Source: UBA8337 sp965658615 (GTDB lineage: Bacteria > Pseudomonadota > Alphaproteobacteria > RS24). Taken from it: a stretch of 64,000 nt of DNA. Positions 34,194 to 42,759 of this stretch are shown in pieces. How positions within the stretch are numbered: position 1 is the first letter of the stretch; the number at the start of each line of letters is the position of its first letter. A program made the translations under genes and the position numbers. The notes under the pieces are model-generated. The model made no database searches. It was not told the DNA's origin and saw only the letters and a program-made list of their open reading frames with translations. The DNA lies in contig CBFHSX010000001.1 in assembly GCA_965658615.1 (NCBI GenBank), forward strand, positions 56,478-120,477, written 5' to 3'.

Positions 34194-35897
34194 GTGTCCG
34201 ATTTAAATGAAGCGGGTCTGAACCCGTCTATTGATGATTTTGCAGCCCTTTTGGAAGAGAGTTTTTCCGCCGATTCCCCGCTCGAGGGTACGGTTGTACG
34301 CGGTCGTGTGACCGCGGTTGAAAACGATCTGGCAATTGTGGATGTAGGGCTGAAAACCGAAGGCCGCGTGCCGCTGCGCGAGTTTTCCATGGCCGGTCAG
34401 CCGGCCGAGATAAAAGTCGGCGATGAAGTCGAAGTTTTTCTCGACCGCATTGAAAACGCCATGGGCGAAGCCGTGCTGTCGCGCGATAAAGCGCGCCGTG
34501 AAGAAAGCTGGATCAAGCTTGAAAAAGACTTCGAAGCCGATGCGCGCGTTGACGGCGTTATTTTCGGTCGCGTCAAAGGCGGCTTCACGGTTGACCTGAA
34601 CGGCGCTACGGCCTTCTTGCCGGGCAGCCAGGTCGATATTCGTCCGGTGCGTGACATCACCCCGCTGATGAACACGCCGCAGCCTTTCCAAATCCTGAAA
34701 ATGGATCGCCGTCGCGGCAATATTGTTGTCTCGCGTCGCGCCATTATGGAAGAGACCCGCGCCGAAGCCCGCAATGAAATCGTCCAAAATCTGATGGAAG
34801 GCCAGCAAGTCGATGGCGTCGTCAAAAACATCACCGATTATGGTGCGTTTGTTGATTTGGGCGGCGTTGACGGTCTGTTGCACGTTACCGATATTGCTTG
34901 GCGCCGCGTCAACCACCCGTCAGAAGTGCTGACGGTTGGTGAGACCGTGCGTGTGCAAGTTGTGAAAATCAACACGGAAACACAGCGCATCAGCCTTGGC
35001 ATGAAACAGCTGGAAACCGATCCGTGGGATGAAGCGGCAGCGAAATTCGCGATCAATTCGCGTGTCACCGGCCGCGTCACCAATATCACTGACTATGGTG
35101 CTTTTGTAGAATTGGAAAATGGCATTGAAGGCCTCGTCCATGTCTCGGAAATGAGCTGGGTGAAGAAAAATGTCCATCCGGGCAAAATCGTCTCCACCAG
35201 CCAAGAAGTCGAAGTCATGGTTTTGGAAGTCGACGCCGAGAAGCGTCGCATTTCGCTGGGTCTGAAACAGTGCAATGACAATCCGTGGGAAAGCTTCTCC
35301 TCGAAATATCCGGTTGGCACGAAAGTCTCCGGCGAGATCAAGAACATTACCGAGTTCGGTCTGTTTATCGGTCTGGAAGATGAGATTGACGGCATGGTGC
35401 ATATTTCCGATCTGGATTGGAACGCGTCGGGCGATGAAGCGCTGGCGCAGTTCACCAAGGGTCAGGAAGTCGAAGCCATGGTGCTGGATGTTGACCAAGA
35501 TAAAGAGCGCGTCAGCCTCGGCATTAAACAGCTCGATGGCGACCCGTTTGAAAGCCTGGGCAATCTGCGTCGCGGCGATACGGTCACCTGCGAAGTGACC
35601 GCCATTACGGATGGTGGTCTGGAAGTCAGCGTCGGCGAAAGCGATGTGGCGGCCTTTATCCGTCGTTCGGATTTGTCACGCGACCGCGAAGACCAGCGCC
35701 CCGAGCGTTTCAGCAAAGGCGACAAGCTGGATGCCATGGTCACCAATCTCGACAAGCGCGACCGTCGTGTCGGCCTGTCGATCAAGGCGCTGGAAATCGC
35801 CGAGGAAAAAGAAGCCGTGGCTCAATATGGTTCATCGGATTCAGGCGCCTCGCTGGGTGATATTCTGGGTGCCGCGCTTAATCGCGACGACGACTAA
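34194..35897 (+). CDS. rpsA: 30S ribosomal protein S1
   Basis: A 567-residue protein with six S1 (OB-fold) domains from about residue 27 onward; repeated hallmarks are NITDYGAFVDLGGVDGLLHVTD, NITDYGAFVELENGIEGLVHVSE and NITEFGLFIGLEDEIDGMVHISD. It binds mRNA on the small subunit and helps initiation. The start is a GTG at 34194 with AGGAG eight bases before it. The 150-base leader after cmk has no frame and may hold an autoregulatory structure, as S1 represses its own mRNA in other bacteria. Confidence 0.97.
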   Translation: MSDLNEAGLNPSIDDFAALLEESFSADSPLEGTVVRGRVTAVENDLAIVDVGLKTEGRVPLREFSMAGQPAEIKVGDEVEVFLDRIENAMGEAVLSRDKARREESWIKLEKDFEADARVDGVIFGRVKGGFTVDLNGATAFLPGSQVDIRPVRDITPLMNTPQPFQILKMDRRRGNIVVSRRAIMEETRAEARNEIVQNLMEGQQVDGVVKNITDYGAFVDLGGVDGLLHVTDIAWRRVNHPSEVLTVGETVRVQVVKINTETQRISLGMKQLETDPWDEAAAKFAINSRVTGRVTNITDYGAFVELENGIEGLVHVSEMSWVKKNVHPGKIVSTSQEVEVMVLEVDAEKRRISLGLKQCNDNPWESFSSKYPVGTKVSGEIKNITEFGLFIGLEDEIDGMVHISDLDWNASGDEALAQFTKGQEVEAMVLDVDQDKERVSLGIKQLDGDPFESLGNLRRGDTVTCEVTAITDGGLEVSVGESDVAAFIRRSDLSRDREDQRPERFSKGDKLDAMVTNLDKRDRRVGLSIKALEIAEEKEAVAQYGSSDSGASLGDILGAALNRDDD

Positions 35898-35915
35898 GCG
35901 GTTCATAAAAATTAA

Positions 35916-35953
35916 AGACCCGGCTCCGTATCTTACGGGGCCGGGTTTTTATT
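35916..35953 (+). terminator. Rho-independent terminator after rpsA
   Basis: ACCCGGCTCCGTA and TACGGGGCCGGGT pair around TCT with one mismatch, followed by TTTTATTT. It begins about 20 bases after the rpsA stop. Confidence 0.9.
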
Positions 35954-36028
35954 TGCCCTTAAGGGCGCAAGCACTTGACGCGCCACACTGCTTTTGGCAG
36001 CTTAATGGCTCAGTGACAGGAAACAGAG

Positions 36029-36316
36029 ATGATCAAGTCCGAATTGATTTTGCGTGTGGCGGAAATTTATCCGCATCTTTATCAGCGTGATGTCGAAGCC
36101 ATCGTTAATCGTTTGCTCGACGAAATCGGCGATGCAATGGGGCGTGGCGACCGCGTCGAATTGCGCGGTTTTGGTACCTTCTCCGTCAAACAACGCGATG
36201 CGCGTATCGGGCGCAATCCGCGCAGCGGTGAGTCTGTTGCCGTGGCCAAAAAACACGCGCCGTTTTTCAAAACCGGAAAAGACCTGCGCGAGCGGATGAA
36301 CGGCAAGGACGGCTGA
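36029..36316 (+). CDS. ihfB: Integration host factor subunit beta
   Basis: A 95-residue DNA-bending protein of the HU/IHF family. MIKSELILRVAEIYPHL and the arm region RVELRGFGTFSVKQRDARIGRNPRSGESV with the intercalating proline are typical of IHF-beta, and the C-terminal VAKKHAPFFKTGKDLRERMN matches too. The position after rpsA is the standard ihfB location. The heterodimer partner IhfA is not in the window. Confidence 0.95.
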   Translation: MIKSELILRVAEIYPHLYQRDVEAIVNRLLDEIGDAMGRGDRVELRGFGTFSVKQRDARIGRNPRSGESVAVAKKHAPFFKTGKDLRERMNGKDG

Positions 36317-36320
36317 TCGC

Positions 36321-36704
36321 GTGTCCGACGCTCTGTCCGACATGATCCTCAAATTTCTGACCCGCCTTCTATTTGTGCTGCTGGTCATTATCATCGTGCC
36401 GCTGGCTGTGCAAAACCGGCAAATCATAACGGTTGAATTAAATCCGCTGGCGCTATTGAACAATGCCTATTCGCTGGGCTTTTCAATGCCGCTTTTTATT
36501 GTTCTCATCCTGACCCTATCTATCGGCTTACTGAGCGGGCTGCTGTTTGGTTGGGGGCTGGCGCGCCTGAAAGCGAGCAAAAAAGCCGGTCAATTGAAAC
36601 GCGCCGTGCCGCCTGCCCCTATACCGGCGGATATGAAAATGCTAGAAGCGGACCAGACAGAAAAAGAGACGCTTGGCGTTTCTGAAAAAACCGTCGGGGA
36701 CTGA
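36321..36704 (+). CDS. LapA-domain membrane protein
   Basis: A 127-residue protein with two membrane segments at about 9-30 and 54-80, and the LapA/DUF1049 pattern (PLAVQNRQIITVELNPLA, then GLLSGLLFGWGLARLKASKK). In E. coli, LapA works with LapB in controlling LPS synthesis; the alphaproteobacterial role is not established. The start is a GTG four bases after the ihfB stop; an ATG seven codons later is possible. Confidence 0.8.
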   Translation: MSDALSDMILKFLTRLLFVLLVIIIVPLAVQNRQIITVELNPLALLNNAYSLGFSMPLFIVLILTLSIGLLSGLLFGWGLARLKASKKAGQLKRAVPPAPIPADMKMLEADQTEKETLGVSEKTVGD

Positions 36705-36706
36705 TC

Positions 36707-37414
36707 ATGAGCGATAATCCGATTTACTGCGCCATCGACACGCCGGTGCGTGCGCGCGCCGAGCAATTGGCCGAGCAATTGGCCGGTTGCGTTGGCGGGC
36801 TGAAAATCGGCATGGAATATTTCTACGCACATGGCGCGGCGGGCTATCAGGGCTTGGCGGCATTTGAGCAGCCAATTTTTCTCGATCTGAAATTGCACGA
36901 TATCCCCAATACGGTGGCCGCCGCCGTGCGGGCGCTGGCGCCGCTCGCGCCGTCTATCTTAAACGTGCATGCCGGTGGGGGAGCGGCGATGATGCAAGCC
37001 GCTGCCAATGCAGCCGCCGAGGCAAGGGATAAAGGGCTCAGCCCCCCGACCATGCTGGCTGTCACTATTTTGACCTCGCTGGCGGAGGGTGACTTGCACG
37101 ATATGGGGGTCGCCGGAAGCCCGCGCGCGCAAGTGCTGCGGCTGGCGCAATTGGCGCAAGCCAATGGGATGGACGGTGTGGTGTGCTCAGCCCATGAAAT
37201 CGAGACGCTGCGAGCTGAAATGGGCGCCGATTTCAAGCTTATCGTGCCCGGTATTCGCCCGGCCGGCAGTGCCACGCATGACCAAAAACGCGTCATGACG
37301 CCGGAGGCCGCGCAGGCCGCCGGTGCCGATATTCTGGTCATTGGCCGCGCCATTACCGGTGCCGATGACCCGCGCCAAGCGGCGCGCGATATTGCTGCAA
37401 CTCTGGCGCGATAA
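36707..37414 (+). CDS. pyrF: Orotidine 5'-phosphate decarboxylase
   Basis: A 235-residue TIM-barrel enzyme giving UMP. The catalytic Lys-Asp array is in FLDLKLHDIPNTVAAAV, with GLKIGMEYF before it, and the phosphate-binding end is PGIRPAGSATHDQKRVMTP and VIGRAITGADDP. It sits two bases after the LapA-like gene and two before trpF. Confidence 0.96.
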   Translation: MSDNPIYCAIDTPVRARAEQLAEQLAGCVGGLKIGMEYFYAHGAAGYQGLAAFEQPIFLDLKLHDIPNTVAAAVRALAPLAPSILNVHAGGGAAMMQAAANAAAEARDKGLSPPTMLAVTILTSLAEGDLHDMGVAGSPRAQVLRLAQLAQANGMDGVVCSAHEIETLRAEMGADFKLIVPGIRPAGSATHDQKRVMTPEAAQAAGADILVIGRAITGADDPRQAARDIAATLAR

Positions 37415-37416
37415 TC

Positions 37417-38085
37417 ATGGCGACCGGCATTAAAATTTGCGGCGTGACGCGGCCCGGCGATATTGAGGCGCTGAACACGCATCATATCGATATGGTCGGC
37501 TTTAATTTCTATAAAAATTCGCCGCGCTATATCGACCCGCTCATCGCGCCGCAATTGGCCGCCAAATGCCGGCCGGAAATGAACCGCGTCGCGCTTTTGG
37601 TGGACCCCAGCGACGATGATATTGACGCCGTGCTGGCCGCGGTCAGTCCGCATTTTATCCAATTGCACGGCCATGAAACGCCGGCCCGCATCGCCGAGAT
37701 TAAAACCCGCTCTTACGCCTCGCTCATTAAGGCCCTGCCGGTGGCCGATGCGAGCGATTTGGCGAATGCGCGCGCCTATGCTGATTTGGTCGATATGTTT
37801 CTGTTTGACGCCAAACCACCAAAAGACGGCATGCCCGGCGGCAATGGTGAAGCCTTTGACTGGACGGCGCTTTCGGCCTATGACCTAGGCCTGCCCTATT
37901 TGCTGGCCGGTGGCTTGTCGCGCGCGAATGTCGCCGATGCGCTCAAACAGACCGGCGCGCCAATGGTGGATTTATCCTCCGGCGTGGAAAGCGCGCCGGG
38001 GCAAAAAGACGATGTATTAATCGCGGCTTTTGTGGCCGCCGTGCGCGGGTTTGACGAAAACACGCCGCGCCAAAGTGAGGAGTAA
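37417..38085 (+). CDS. trpF: Phosphoribosylanthranilate isomerase
   Basis: A 222-residue TIM-barrel isomerase of the tryptophan pathway. The N-terminal KICGVTRPGDIEAL holds the catalytic Cys, followed by GFNFYKNSPRYI, QLHGHETP, FLFDAKPP, and LLAGGLSRANVADAL and VDLSSGVESAPGQKD for phosphate binding. It precedes trpB by six bases. Confidence 0.95.
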   Translation: MATGIKICGVTRPGDIEALNTHHIDMVGFNFYKNSPRYIDPLIAPQLAAKCRPEMNRVALLVDPSDDDIDAVLAAVSPHFIQLHGHETPARIAEIKTRSYASLIKALPVADASDLANARAYADLVDMFLFDAKPPKDGMPGGNGEAFDWTALSAYDLGLPYLLAGGLSRANVADALKQTGAPMVDLSSGVESAPGQKDDVLIAAFVAAVRGFDENTPRQSEE

Positions 38086-38091
38086 GACGCC

Positions 38092-39303
38092 ATGGACGGA
38101 CAAAATTCCTATCGCGCCGGGCCCGATGATAAGGGCCGTTTCGGCCTTTATGGCGGTCGCTTTGTCGCCGAAACACTGATGCCGCTCATCCTCGATCTTG
38201 AGGCAGCCTATGAGGCGGCCAAACAAGACCCGGCCTTTGCCGCGGAATTGGAAGACTTGCAGACCCATTATGTCGGCCGTCCCAGCCCGCTTTATTTCGC
38301 CGAACGTCTGACCGCGCATTATGGTGGCGCCAAAATATATTTAAAACGCGACGAGCTGAACCATACGGGCAGCCATAAGATCAATAATTGCCTCGGGCAA
38401 ATCCTGCTGGCCAAGCGCATGGGCAAGACCCGTATCATCGCCGAAACCGGTGCCGGTCAGCACGGCGTCGCCGTGGCCACTGTGGCGGCGCGTTTTGGCC
38501 TGCCTTGCACCGTGTTTATGGGCGCGACGGATATTGAGCGGCAAAAGCCGAATGTCTTTCGTATGAAGCTTTTGGGCGCCGATATTCGCCCCGTAACGGC
38601 CGGTGCCGGCACGCTGAAGGATGCGATGAACGAAGCGCTGCGCGACTGGGTGACCAATGTGCATGACACATTTTACATTATCGGCACGGTCGCCGGCCCG
38701 CATCCTTATCCGGCCATGGTGCGCGATTTCCAATCGATTATCGGCCGCGAAACCAAAGAGCAAATGCTGGCCCGCGAAGGCCGCCTGCCCGACAGTCTGG
38801 TCGCGTGTATTGGCGGCGGCTCCAATGCGATGGGCTTGTTTCACCCTTTCCTCGATGACCCGGAGGTAAAAATCATCGGCGTCGAAGCCGGAGGCCACGG
38901 CCTCGATACGCCCGACCACGCCGCCTCGCTGGCCGGCGGTCAGCCCGGCGTGCTGCACGGCAATCGCACTTATTTGCTGCAAGATGAAGACGGTCAAATC
39001 GTCGAAGGCCATTCCATTTCGGCCGGTCTGGACTATCCGGGCATCGGCCCCGAACATGCTTATTTGCGCGATACGGGGCGCGTCGATTATGTCTCGGCCA
39101 CAGATAACGAAGCGCTGGAAGCGTTTCAGCTTATCACGCGGCTCGAGGGCATTATCCCGGCGCTGGAGCCGAGCCATGCTTTGGCTCATGTCAGCAAAAT
39201 CGCGCCCGCGCTGCCGGCCGATCACTTGCTGGTGATGAATATGTGCGGGCGCGGCGATAAGGATGTCTTTGCCGTCGCCGACCATTTGAATGTTGAGTTG
39301 TAA
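38092..39303 (+). CDS. trpB: Tryptophan synthase beta subunit
   Basis: A 403-residue PLP enzyme that joins indole and serine. Lys96 in LNHTGSHKINNC is the PLP lysine; AETGAGQHGVAVAT carries the catalytic Glu, and GGGSNAMGLFHPF binds the PLP phosphate. The segment SAGLDYPGIGPEHA is also typical. It is followed directly by trpA. Confidence 0.97.
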   Translation: MDGQNSYRAGPDDKGRFGLYGGRFVAETLMPLILDLEAAYEAAKQDPAFAAELEDLQTHYVGRPSPLYFAERLTAHYGGAKIYLKRDELNHTGSHKINNCLGQILLAKRMGKTRIIAETGAGQHGVAVATVAARFGLPCTVFMGATDIERQKPNVFRMKLLGADIRPVTAGAGTLKDAMNEALRDWVTNVHDTFYIIGTVAGPHPYPAMVRDFQSIIGRETKEQMLAREGRLPDSLVACIGGGSNAMGLFHPFLDDPEVKIIGVEAGGHGLDTPDHAASLAGGQPGVLHGNRTYLLQDEDGQIVEGHSISAGLDYPGIGPEHAYLRDTGRVDYVSATDNEALEAFQLITRLEGIIPALEPSHALAHVSKIAPALPADHLLVMNMCGRGDKDVFAVADHLNVEL

Positions 39304-39304
39304 A

Positions 39305-40129
39305 ATGTCCCAAACCCGTCTCGAAGCCAAATTTGACGCCCTCAAAGCGGCCGGCGAAAAAGCTTTTGTCGCTTTCGTCACCGCCGGTGATCCGGATATC
39401 GCCACATCGCGCAAAATCCTGCATGGCCTGCCTTCAGCCGGGGCCGATATCATCGAATTGGGTATGCCGTTTACCGATCCGATGGCCGATGGCCCGTCTA
39501 TTCAACTGGCCTCGCAACGCGCATTGGCAGCCGGTCAAACGCTTATCGGCACGCTGGATATGGTGCGCGCTTTTCGCGAGCAAGACGACACCACGCCGAT
39601 TGTGCTGATGGGCTATTACAATCCGATTTATTATTATGGCGCCGCGAAATTCGTCACCGAAGCCAAAGCCGCCGGCGTTGACGGGCTTATTGTCGTCGAC
39701 CTGCCGCCGGAAGAAGATGAAGAGCTGTGCCTGCCGGCGCTGGCCGGTGGGTTGAACTTCATCCGCCTCGCCACACCGACAACGGATGATAAGCGCCTGC
39801 CCGACGTGCTGCAAAACACCTCCGGCTTTGTCTATTACGTCTCCATCACCGGCATTACCGGGGCCGCCGCGCCGCAAAAACAGGCCGTGGCCGATAATGT
39901 GGCGCGCATTAAGCGCCATACACAGCTGCCGGTCTGTATCGGTTTCGGTATTCGCACACCCGAACAGGCGGCCGAAATGTCATCAATCGGTGATGGCGCG
40001 GTGGTCGGCTCGGCTTTGGTTGATATCATCGCTGCCAATATGGGTGCTGATGGCAAAGCCACTGCCGGCTGCGCCGACGCGGTGCTGGCCCTTGCCACGT
40101 CGCTGGCTGAGGGTGTAAAAGGGAAGTAG
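39305..40129 (+). CDS. trpA: Tryptophan synthase alpha subunit
   Basis: A 274-residue TIM-barrel subunit that releases indole from indole-glycerol phosphate. Catalytic residues are in ADIIELGMPFTDPMADGPSIQLAS (Glu, Asp) and GYYNPIYYYG, with GFGIRTPEQAAEM for phosphate binding. The ATG at 39305 starts one base after the trpB stop. A start at 39290 within trpB is less likely. Confidence 0.97.
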   Translation: MSQTRLEAKFDALKAAGEKAFVAFVTAGDPDIATSRKILHGLPSAGADIIELGMPFTDPMADGPSIQLASQRALAAGQTLIGTLDMVRAFREQDDTTPIVLMGYYNPIYYYGAAKFVTEAKAAGVDGLIVVDLPPEEDEELCLPALAGGLNFIRLATPTTDDKRLPDVLQNTSGFVYYVSITGITGAAAPQKQAVADNVARIKRHTQLPVCIGFGIRTPEQAAEMSSIGDGAVVGSALVDIIAANMGADGKATAGCADAVLALATSLAEGVKGK

Positions 40130-40168
40130 CTGACGCGATTGGCGCTTTGACGTCGGAGGAGGCCGCCT

Positions 40169-41041
40169 ATGAACTGGATCAAAAACTTTGTCCGCCCGCG
40201 CTTTCCGAGCGTCTTTCGCGACCGCGACGACACGCCGGATAATCTTTGGGATGCGTGTAAAAAATGCGGCGAGATGATTTTTCACCGCGATTTGGAATTG
40301 CTGCAAAAAGTCTGCCCCGGCTGCGACCATCATATGCGTATCGGTGCCGAAGACCGGTTTCAGGCGCTGTTCGACAATCAAGATTACGAGCTGATCGATG
40401 TGCCGGATGTGCCGCACGACCCGCTCAAATTTAAAGACCAGAAAAAATATGCCGAGCGACTGAAAGAAGCGCGCGGCAAAACCGGCGACCGCGACGCGGT
40501 GAAGGTCGGCCTCGGCAAAATCGGCGACCAGCCCAGCGTCATCGCCGTGCAGGATTTTTCTTTCATGGGTGGCTCTTTGGGCATGGCGGCCGGTGAAGCG
40601 GTTGTTACGGCCGGCCAAGTGGCGCTGGAAAATAATGCAGCCTTGATTATGGTCGCCGCCGCCGGTGGCGCACGCATGCAGGAGGGCATATTGTCGCTCA
40701 TGCAAATGCCGCGCACCACAGTGATTGTGCAGCAAATGCGCGAGCGCGGCTTGCCCTATATTGTTGTCCTCACTGACCCGACCACGGGCGGTGTCACGGC
40801 CTCTTACGGCATGTTGGGCGATGTGCATATTGCCGAGCCGGGGGCGCTTATCGGCTTTGCCGGCCCGCGCGTCATTCAGGATACGATTAAAGAAAAACTG
40901 CCCGAGGGCTTTCAACGGGCTGAATATCTGCTCGAACACGGCATGGTGGATATGGTGGTGCACCGCCATAAAATGGCCGAAACGCTGGCCCGCCTGCTGG
41001 ATTTGATGATGGGCGGCAAAGCCCCGCAACCGGCAGAATAA
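40169..41041 (+). CDS. accD: Acetyl-CoA carboxylase carboxyltransferase subunit beta
   Basis: A 290-residue subunit of the first fatty-acid synthesis enzyme. A C4 zinc ribbon is at Cys30, Cys33, Cys49 and Cys52 (CKKCGE, then CPGCDHHMRI). The crotonase-like core has FSFMGGSLGMAAGEAVV, AAGGARMQEGI and GDVHIAEPGALIGFAGPRVI. GGAGGAGG precedes the ATG. The trpFBA-accD-folC order is common in alphaproteobacteria. Confidence 0.97.
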   Translation: MNWIKNFVRPRFPSVFRDRDDTPDNLWDACKKCGEMIFHRDLELLQKVCPGCDHHMRIGAEDRFQALFDNQDYELIDVPDVPHDPLKFKDQKKYAERLKEARGKTGDRDAVKVGLGKIGDQPSVIAVQDFSFMGGSLGMAAGEAVVTAGQVALENNAALIMVAAAGGARMQEGILSLMQMPRTTVIVQQMRERGLPYIVVLTDPTTGGVTASYGMLGDVHIAEPGALIGFAGPRVIQDTIKEKLPEGFQRAEYLLEHGMVDMVVHRHKMAETLARLLDLMMGGKAPQPAE

Positions 41042-42325
41042 GTGCCCCCCAAAAACGCCAAGAGCGACGCGCTGTTGACGCAGCTTCTGGCCCTGCACCC
41101 CAAGCTGATCGATTTATCGCTTGATCGCATGTGGCGGCTCTTGGCCGCGCTCGATCATCCGCAGGATAAGTGTCCACCCATCATCCATATTGCCGGCACT
41201 AATGGCAAAGGCTCGACCGCCACCATGCTGCGCGCCATGCTGGAGGCTGACGGCAAGCGCGTACACGCTTATCATTCTCCGCACTTGGTGCATTTTCACG
41301 AGCGCATTCTGCTGCGTGGCCAAGAGATCGCCGAAGCCGCTTTGGCCGATGTGCTGGCGCGTGTCGAGGCCGCCAATCAAGGCCGGCCGATTACGTTTTT
41401 TGAGGTCACCACCGCCGCCGCTTTTTTGGCGTTTAGCGAAAGCCCAGCCGATTATCTCATCCTCGAAGTCGGTCTGGGCGGGCGGCTGGATGCGACCAAT
41501 GTCATAACGCCGCGCCTGTGTGCCATCACGCCGGTCAGTCTCGACCATCAGGATTTTCTCGGCGATACGCTGCTCTCCATTGCCGAGGAAAAAGCCGGGA
41601 TTATGAAAACCGGGGTCAGCTGTATCGTCGCGCCGCAAGCGCGTGAAGCGCTGGCGCATATCACGCATTTGGCGGCGCGGCGCGGCACGCCACTCCTATG
41701 CGCCGGACAGGAGTACCAAATCGCACATCAAGATGGGCGGCTGGTCTTCCGGCATGAAAGCGGGCTTTTGGACCTGCCTTTGCCGCGCCTCACCGGCGCG
41801 CATCAATGGGTAAATGCCGGCACGGCCATTGCGTTGGCGCAAGAATTGGGGCTTGGGCAAAAAGCCATAGCCGAGGGTTTGGAGACGGCGCATTGGCCGG
41901 CACGCCTGCAGAAATTGACCCGCGGCCCGCTGGTCGAGACGGCGGCGGCGCGCAGCCCGCAAAGCCAATTATGGCTCGATGGCGGACATAATGAAGCGGC
42001 CGCAAAAGTGCTGGCGGTTTGGGCAGGCGCGCATAAAGACCGCGCTTTGCATATTATTCTGGGCCTGTTGAACACCAAATCCCACACCGCCTATTTGGCG
42101 GCATTGGCCGAGACCGGCGCGCATGTGCATTGCGTCCCCATCCCCGGCAATGACAATGCCATTGCGACGGACGAACTGGCCGCAGCGGCGCGACAAGTGG
42201 GGCTGAGCGCGCAAGCCCATGCCGACATAGAAAAAGCGCTGGCGGCGATTGACGCCCCCAACGCTCTTATCCTTATTGCCGGCTCGCTTTATCTGGCCGG
42301 CCATGTGCTGCGCGATAACGCCTAA
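41042..42325 (+). CDS. folC: Bifunctional folylpolyglutamate synthase/dihydrofolate synthase
   Basis: A 427-residue Mur-ligase-like enzyme. The P-loop is HIAGTNGKGSTATML, followed by the folate-binding YHSPHLVHFHERI, EVGLGGRLDATN, and the LDGGHNEAAAKV region of the C-terminal domain. It adds glutamate to folates. The start is a GTG immediately after the accD stop. With pabABC at the left end of the window, this is a second folate function. Confidence 0.95.
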   Translation: MPPKNAKSDALLTQLLALHPKLIDLSLDRMWRLLAALDHPQDKCPPIIHIAGTNGKGSTATMLRAMLEADGKRVHAYHSPHLVHFHERILLRGQEIAEAALADVLARVEAANQGRPITFFEVTTAAAFLAFSESPADYLILEVGLGGRLDATNVITPRLCAITPVSLDHQDFLGDTLLSIAEEKAGIMKTGVSCIVAPQAREALAHITHLAARRGTPLLCAGQEYQIAHQDGRLVFRHESGLLDLPLPRLTGAHQWVNAGTAIALAQELGLGQKAIAEGLETAHWPARLQKLTRGPLVETAAARSPQSQLWLDGGHNEAAAKVLAVWAGAHKDRALHIILGLLNTKSHTAYLAALAETGAHVHCVPIPGNDNAIATDELAAAARQVGLSAQAHADIEKALAAIDAPNALILIAGSLYLAGHVLRDNA

Positions 42326-42400
42326 AGCGTTGCGTGTCTATTTAATACGAAACGCTAGAGCGTTTCGTCTCTATTTTACGCGAAACGTTAGAGCGTTTCG
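42324..42400. repeat. Imperfect 33-base tandem repeat with two palindromes between folC and trxA
   Basis: Units 42324-42356 and 42357-42389 match at about 26 of 33 positions, and the first 13 bases recur again at 42390 inside the trxA end. Each unit boundary forms a hairpin: ACGAAACGCT/AGCGTTTCGT at 42347-42368 (perfect, AG centre) and CGAAACG/CGTTTCG at 42381-42400, which includes the trxA stop. They lie between convergent genes and may act as terminators for both; the first is followed on the plus strand by TCTCTATTTT. Confidence 0.7.
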
Positions 42401-42708
42401 TCGATCCAAGCTTTGATTTGGCTTTTCGGTTCAGCGCCGACCTTTGTCGCCGTTGCTTGGCCGTCTTGGAAAATCATCATGGTCGGGATAGAGCGCACGC
42501 CAAAATTGGTCGGAGCTTCGGGGTTCTCATCGATATTAATCTTGATGATCGACAGCTTGCCGCCATATTCGGCCGATAATTCGTCCAGTGCCGGAGCGAT
42601 TTGCTTACACGGGCCGCACCATTCGGCCCAGAAATCGACCAGCACCGGGCCGTCTGCATTCAATACTTCTTGTTCAAACTCGGCATCTGAAATATGTGCA
42701 ACGCTCAT
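42388..42708 (-). CDS. trxA: Thioredoxin
   Basis: A 106-residue thioredoxin with the active site WAEWCGPCKQIAP (Cys31, Cys34), Asp25 in VDFWAEW and the cis-Pro76 loop RSIPTMMIF. It is the general cytoplasmic disulfide reductant. GGAG precedes the ATG. addA is upstream on the same strand, a usual alphaproteobacterial arrangement. Confidence 0.97.
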   Translation of the reverse strand: MSVAHISDAEFEQEVLNADGPVLVDFWAEWCGPCKQIAPALDELSAEYGGKLSIIKINIDENPEAPTNFGVRSIPTMMIFQDGQATATKVGAEPKSQIKAWIDETL

Positions 42709-42759
42709 ATCGGTCTCCTTTATCTGCTGTGTTTAATGTAGGTAGGCGGGCGCTGATTC

